Of a DNA stretch of 27,718 nt, positions 25,461 to 27,718 are shown piece by piece. Origin of the DNA: a bacterium (GTDB lineage: Bacteria; 4484-113; JAGGVC01); the NCBI GenBank assembly GCA_039961635.1, contig JABRWB010000068.1, positions 1 to 27,718 of the forward strand. The letters run 5' to 3'. The translations under genes were made by a program, and so were the position numbers. The notes below the pieces were generated by a model that searched no databases, was not told the origin of the DNA, and saw only the letters and a list, made by a program, of their open reading frames with translations. The stretch's first letter is position 1. The number at the start of each line of letters is the position of its first letter.

Positions 25461-26402
25461 ATGGCGATGATCGAAGTCGAATACCTTTCCAAGCGTTACA
25501 AGAACGTGGAAGCCCTCAAGGGAGTCTCGTTCTCGGTCGAGCAGGGCGACATTTACGGCTTCATCGGCCCCAACGGCGCGGGCAAGACGACCACCATCCG
25601 CATCCTCGCAACGCTTCTTCTTCCCAACGGCGGCAGCGCCCGCATCGCCGGCCACGACTGCATCCGGGAGCCGGACAAGGTGCGCCGCATCATCGGCTAC
25701 ATGCCGGACTATTTCGGCGTATACAACGATCTTCTCGTCTGGGAATATCTGGATTTCTTCGGCGCCGCGTACCGCATCCCCCGCGCCGACCGCGCGAAGA
25801 TAATAGACCACATCCTCGAACTCACCAACCTGGGCGTCAAGCGCGACAGCTTCGTTTCCGAGCTTTCCAAGGGGATGAAGCAGCGCCTCTGCCTCGCCCG
25901 CACGCTCATCCACGACCCCGACGTGCTCATCCTGGACGAGCCGGCCAGCGGCCTTGACCCGCGCGCCCGCATCGAGATGCGCGAGCTCCTGAAAGAGCTA
26001 AAGAGCATGAACAAGACGATATTCATCTCCAGCCACATCCTGCACGAGCTGTCCGACTTCTGCAACAAGGTGGGGATAATCGAGCTCGGCGAAATGGTGG
26101 TTTCGGGCGACATAAACGCGATCCTCAAGCAGGTGCAGACGGGCCAGCTTATTTTGATCGAGTTCGCGCCCGGCACCGACCTGCAGGCGGCGATGGAGGC
26201 CGCCCGCGGCTATCCGAAGGTGGCCGAGGTGTGGGAGCGGGACGTGGACGCGCTGGAGGTGCACTTCGAAGGCGCGGAGGACGAGACCTCGCAGCTTATG
26301 GCGCACCTGCTGGCCGCCGGATTCAAGGTGAAGAGCTTCAAGGAAGCGGTGGACAACCTCGAAGACATCTTCATGAAGGTGACGAAGGGGAAGGTGCAGT
26401 AA
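25461..26402 (+). CDS. ABC transporter ATP-binding protein (ABC-2/CcmA type)
   Basis: This 313-residue ATPase has Walker A GPNGAGKTT (36-44), signature LSKGMKQ (135-141), Walker B VLILDEP (155-161), and H-loop His192. The expected Q-loop glutamine position reads Asp83 (YMPDYFGVY). The C-terminal 100 residues form the accessory domain of drug-export or gliding-type ATPases. A membrane partner would be expected next, but none follows: 900 bp of palindromic non-coding DNA begins at the stop codon. It may pair with a permease elsewhere. Confidence 0.9.
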   Translation: MAMIEVEYLSKRYKNVEALKGVSFSVEQGDIYGFIGPNGAGKTTTIRILATLLLPNGGSARIAGHDCIREPDKVRRIIGYMPDYFGVYNDLLVWEYLDFFGAAYRIPRADRAKIIDHILELTNLGVKRDSFVSELSKGMKQRLCLARTLIHDPDVLILDEPASGLDPRARIEMRELLKELKSMNKTIFISSHILHELSDFCNKVGIIELGEMVVSGDINAILKQVQTGQLILIEFAPGTDLQAAMEAARGYPKVAEVWERDVDALEVHFEGAEDETSQLMAHLLAAGFKVKSFKEAVDNLEDIFMKVTKGKVQ

Positions 26403-26456
26403 TCCGGGAAGCGCGGCCTTCTGGCCGCGCTGCCGCGGTGGCGCACCGCCCGGATT
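26401..26456. repeat. nested palindrome / three-way junction at the ABC ATPase stop codon
   Basis: AATCCGGG (26401-26408) pairs with CCCGGATT (26449-26456). Enclosed are a perfect hairpin GCGCGGCC/GGCCGCGC (26411-26418 and 26423-26430, 4-nt loop) and a second hairpin GCGGTG/CACCGC (26435-26440 and 26444-26449, 3-nt loop). The outer stem begins within the TAA stop codon. There is no U-tract, so it may be an RNA-stabilising 3' structure or a REP-like element rather than an intrinsic terminator. Confidence 0.8.
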
Positions 26457-26505
26457 GTAGGGGCGAGCGGCGCACGCCCTTTGTAGGGGCGCACTGCGTG
26501 CGCCC
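26455..26505. repeat. duplicated TTGTAGGGGCG hairpin unit
   Basis: TTGTAGGGGCG occurs at 26455-26465 and 26481-26491. The second copy leads into a perfect 8-bp stem GGGCGCAC (26487-26494)/GTGCGCCC (26498-26505) with a 3-nt loop. The first leads into a weaker GGGCG/CGCCC hairpin (26461-26465 with 26475-26479). The copies look like diverged tandem repeats of one REP-like unit. Confidence 0.75.
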
Positions 26506-26541
26506 GTTGATAGTTGAGCGTTGACAGTTGGACAGTTGACA
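26506..26541. repeat. tandem heptamer array, consensus GTTGACA
   Basis: Five consecutive units are GTTGATA, GTTGAGC, GTTGACA, GTTGGACA (one extra base) and GTTGACA. The unit resembles a -35 hexamer, but no matching -10 follows at the proper distance, so a promoter role is not supported. Confidence 0.7.
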
Positions 26542-26564
26542 TTGGAAATTCAAAATCGGCGAGC

Positions 26565-27097
26565 GCGGCATTCATGCCGCCTGATTGACGGTGGCGGAGG
26601 CAAGGTCGCGCGCGGCTATGCCGGGGAAGTCGTTCGCGGGATATTCGCCGGGGTCGCATATACGACCGCCCCATACAAAACAGGTGCACTTGATAGACGA
26701 CCTGCGACCTTCGCGCGACGTTTGCGCGAAGGCCGGGGAACCGGGATATTCGGACCGCAGAAAGGAGAGTGGTACCCCGCCGGGTGGCGCGGAGGACAAT
26801 CCACCGACGCTGCAGGGGTGCTTTGTATGCGCCAGTTTGGGATCGCCTCGCGCGCTTAGCGGGGTGGTTCGAACAGGCAAACTCGTTTGCCGGAATGCGT
26901 TTCCGGCGATGAATCGCCGGCGGAAAGGCCGAAATGAAATTCCGCACTCCATGCGGCCGTTTGGGAGTAGACCGGCCTGCCGGTGCTATAATTTTCGGCG
27001 CGGACTTCCCCGCCCGGAATTCTAGTGGCGCAGAGAGGCCCGGCCGCTGGCCGGAAAACAACCTCCTTACGCCCGCTAAAACGGGCATCCATGCCCG
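26565..27097. repeat. array of short perfect hairpins with 2-7 nt loops
   Basis: Perfect stems are found at 26565-26580 (7 bp, loop 2), 26708-26732 (9 bp, loop 7), 26876-26891 (7 bp, loop 2), 26890-26906 (6 bp, loop 5), 26903-26920 (8 bp, loop 2), 26942-26956 (5 bp, loop 5), 26971-26984 (6 bp, loop 2), 27040-27054 (6 bp, loop 3) and 27082-27097 (7 bp, loop 2). The three between 26876 and 26920 share arm bases, forming a chain. Stem sequences differ from one another but the geometry recurs. Confidence 0.75.
26984..26992 (+). promoter_or_regulatory. orphan extended -10 box
   Basis: TGCTATAAT is an extended -10 element with no recognised gene directly downstream. It resembles the box before thyX. 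It could drive a non-coding RNA or the small ORF at 27150. Confidence 0.35.
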
Positions 27098-27149
27098 CGA
27101 TGGATACGGAAATGAAGGAATATCCTGTCCTAGTTGAGAAAGGAGAAAC

Positions 27150-27257
27150 ATGCCGGGGAGCCTGTTCCACGGACGTTCCGGGGCGTATCGCGACGGGAGC
27201 ATGGAGGATAGAAAGGGGGACTTGAGTAGACGCAAGTGCAAAGGGTGGGAAAATTGA
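27150..27257 (+). CDS. possible 35-residue small protein
   Basis: An ATG with SD AAGGAG (27140-27145, 4-nt spacer) opens a 35-codon frame ending at TGA 27255-27257. The product is basic and Gly-rich (starts MPGSLFHGRSG, ends KCKGWEN), with no recognised motif. The good SD is the only support; composition does not distinguish it from non-coding DNA. Confidence 0.25.
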   Translation: MPGSLFHGRSGAYRDGSMEDRKGDLSRRKCKGWEN

Positions 27258-27275
27258 CTTTGAAAGCCTAAGGGA

Positions 27276-27303
27276 TTGACAATATTTGCGCCTTTGATAG
27301 AAT
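27276..27303 (+). promoter_or_regulatory. sigma70-type promoter of the small exported ORF
   Basis: TTGACA (27276-27281), a 16-bp spacer, and TAGAAT (27298-27303) are close to consensus. The -10 ends 9 nt before GTG 27313. A second -35-like TTGACT lies at 27254-27259 within TTGACTTTGA, the same ten bases as in the 4254 promoter. Confidence 0.6.
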
Positions 27304-27312
27304 AAAGACGGG

Positions 27313-27642
27313 GTGGTCAACATGTTTTCGATTTGTATAAGTAAGCTTGTTGCAGGACCTTTTCCTGTAAATTGCAGGTCGATCCACTTGTCTATTTTTA
27401 AATCAGAATTGATTTTTGGAATTTGCCTTTTATCTGTTGTATTGTCACCCCCAAACGCATTTGCTGAACCGAAGGCAAATTCAACTAGGGAAATCGTTTT
27501 GCCATTCGGATTCGCTTTAGGGAATGATAAAGGTCAAATCACCAGTTTCTTCAAAAGCTATAAATGTCTTGCTGCGGATGTGATGCTGGAAAACGGTATC
27601 TCCGCGTATTCATTTGAATGTACAACTAGCCTTCATGTCTGA
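27313..27642 (+). CDS. small AT-rich exported protein, unknown
   Basis: This ORF of 109 codons (106 from ATG 27322) has a hydrophobic stretch at about residues 33-50 ending SPPNAFA/EPK, which resembles a signal-peptide cleavage site preceded by an unusually long N-terminal segment. The mature part is about 60 residues with two Cys. GTG 27313 lies 9 nt after the -10 (leaderless), while ATG 27322 has a GGGGTGG sequence 5 nt upstream; either could start. Base composition is like the 5.6-7.9 kb operon and unlike housekeeping genes, suggesting acquired DNA. It may be a truncated version of a longer exported protein. Family not recognised. Confidence 0.5.
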   Translation: MVNMFSICISKLVAGPFPVNCRSIHLSIFKSELIFGICLLSVVLSPPNAFAEPKANSTREIVLPFGFALGNDKGQITSFFKSYKCLAADVMLENGISAYSFECTTSLHV

Positions 27643-27644
27643 CG

Positions 27645-27650
27645 TATAAT
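27645..27650 (+). promoter_or_regulatory. -10 box of the gene at the right edge
   Basis: TATAAT lies 25 nt before ATG 27676, with the SD AAGGAGG (27663-27669) in between. No matching -35 is clear. Confidence 0.4.
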
Positions 27651-27675
27651 AGGTTTTCAGGCAAGGAGGTATGGA

Positions 27676-27718
27676 ATGGCAGAAGCAGCGGTGAAGGCGA
27701 AGGCGAAGGTTGGATCCA
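27676..27718 (+). CDS. start of a gene cut by the window edge
   Basis: ATG 27676 has a strong SD AAGGAGG (27663-27669) 6 nt upstream. Fourteen codons are visible, Ala/Lys-rich (begins MAEAAVKAKAK). The overlapping ATG at 27671 meets a stop after seven codons and is not used. Too little is visible to identify the product. Confidence 0.5.
   Translation, partial: MAEAAVKAKAKVGS

Larger units (their letters stand above)
26403..27312. other. gene-poor palindrome-rich intergenic region
   Basis: No protein of recognisable family is encoded in these 910 bp. Open frames on both strands are Arg/Pro/Gly-rich and unlike the real genes here. The stretch contains a three-way-junction palindrome, a duplicated hairpin unit, a GTTGACA heptamer array, about ten further small hairpins, one orphan extended -10 box and one SD-led 35-codon ORF, each listed separately. 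It could be an intergenic repeat island, a decayed element, or a source of non-coding RNA. Confidence 0.6.

Noticed and set aside
26767-26781. T-box-like sequence AGAGTGGTACCCCGC
   Set aside because: It differs from the T-box consensus, has no anticodon-arm-like stem I that I can see, and no aminoacyl-tRNA synthetase or amino-acid gene follows.
26866-26874. GGTTCGAAC resembling a tRNA T-arm
   Set aside because: Flanking bases do not form a T stem, acceptor stem or anticodon arm.

Overview
The window reads as a GC-rich chromosomal segment of an uncultivated diderm bacterium. Two proteins have lipoprotein-type N-termini, one predicted outer-membrane beta-barrel ends in phenylalanine, and there is a nine-haem exported cytochrome with dockerin-like calcium repeats. 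The housekeeping genes (bL25, ThyX, HemW, NADP-type glutamate dehydrogenase, TenA, a LeuD-like subunit) look vertically inherited, but I cannot name a phylum from sequence alone.

Layout. 1-367: non-coding DNA with tandem octamers. 368-3579 (minus): operon bL25 - NurA-like nuclease - HerA-like ATPase. 3689-4225: leaderless LeuD-like gene, divergent from the bL25 operon with mirror-image extended -10 promoters. 4254-7907: a visibly AT-richer accessory operon with its own sigma70-type promoter and four genes: a small helical protein interrupted by a 12-C tract, a 270-residue protein with 27 cysteines, an exported unknown protein, and a radical SAM/SPASM enzyme. 7931-9004: a complete IS30-family element directly behind that operon. 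9051-10945: thyX and an M42 aminopeptidase. 11029-13998 (minus): the nine-haem protein. 14096-15856: thioredoxin-like protein and hemW. 15970-17328 (minus): gdhA. 17673-19967: a zinc peptidase and tenA. 20005-20790 (minus): a membrane-anchored TPR protein. 20955-25410: a translationally coupled envelope operon (beta-propeller, TolB-like lipoprotein, outer-membrane barrel), followed at 25461 by an ABC ATPase. 26403-27312: gene-poor DNA packed with short palindromes. 27313-27718: a small AT-rich exported ORF and the start of another gene.

Two themes stand out. First, the 4254-7907 operon looks like a peptide-modification system: a radical SAM/SPASM enzyme, a substrate candidate with an acidic leader-like N-terminus and a cysteine-dense core in which many Cys follow an aromatic residue at -2, an exported partner, and a lead gene that is in frame from its best start only if the C tract is 11 rather than 12 long. 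I do not recognise it as a described family. Second, at least five genes have a TATAAT-like -10 box ending only 6-9 nt before the start codon (mostly GTG) and no Shine-Dalgarno sequence, which points to widespread leaderless transcription alongside normal SD-led genes.
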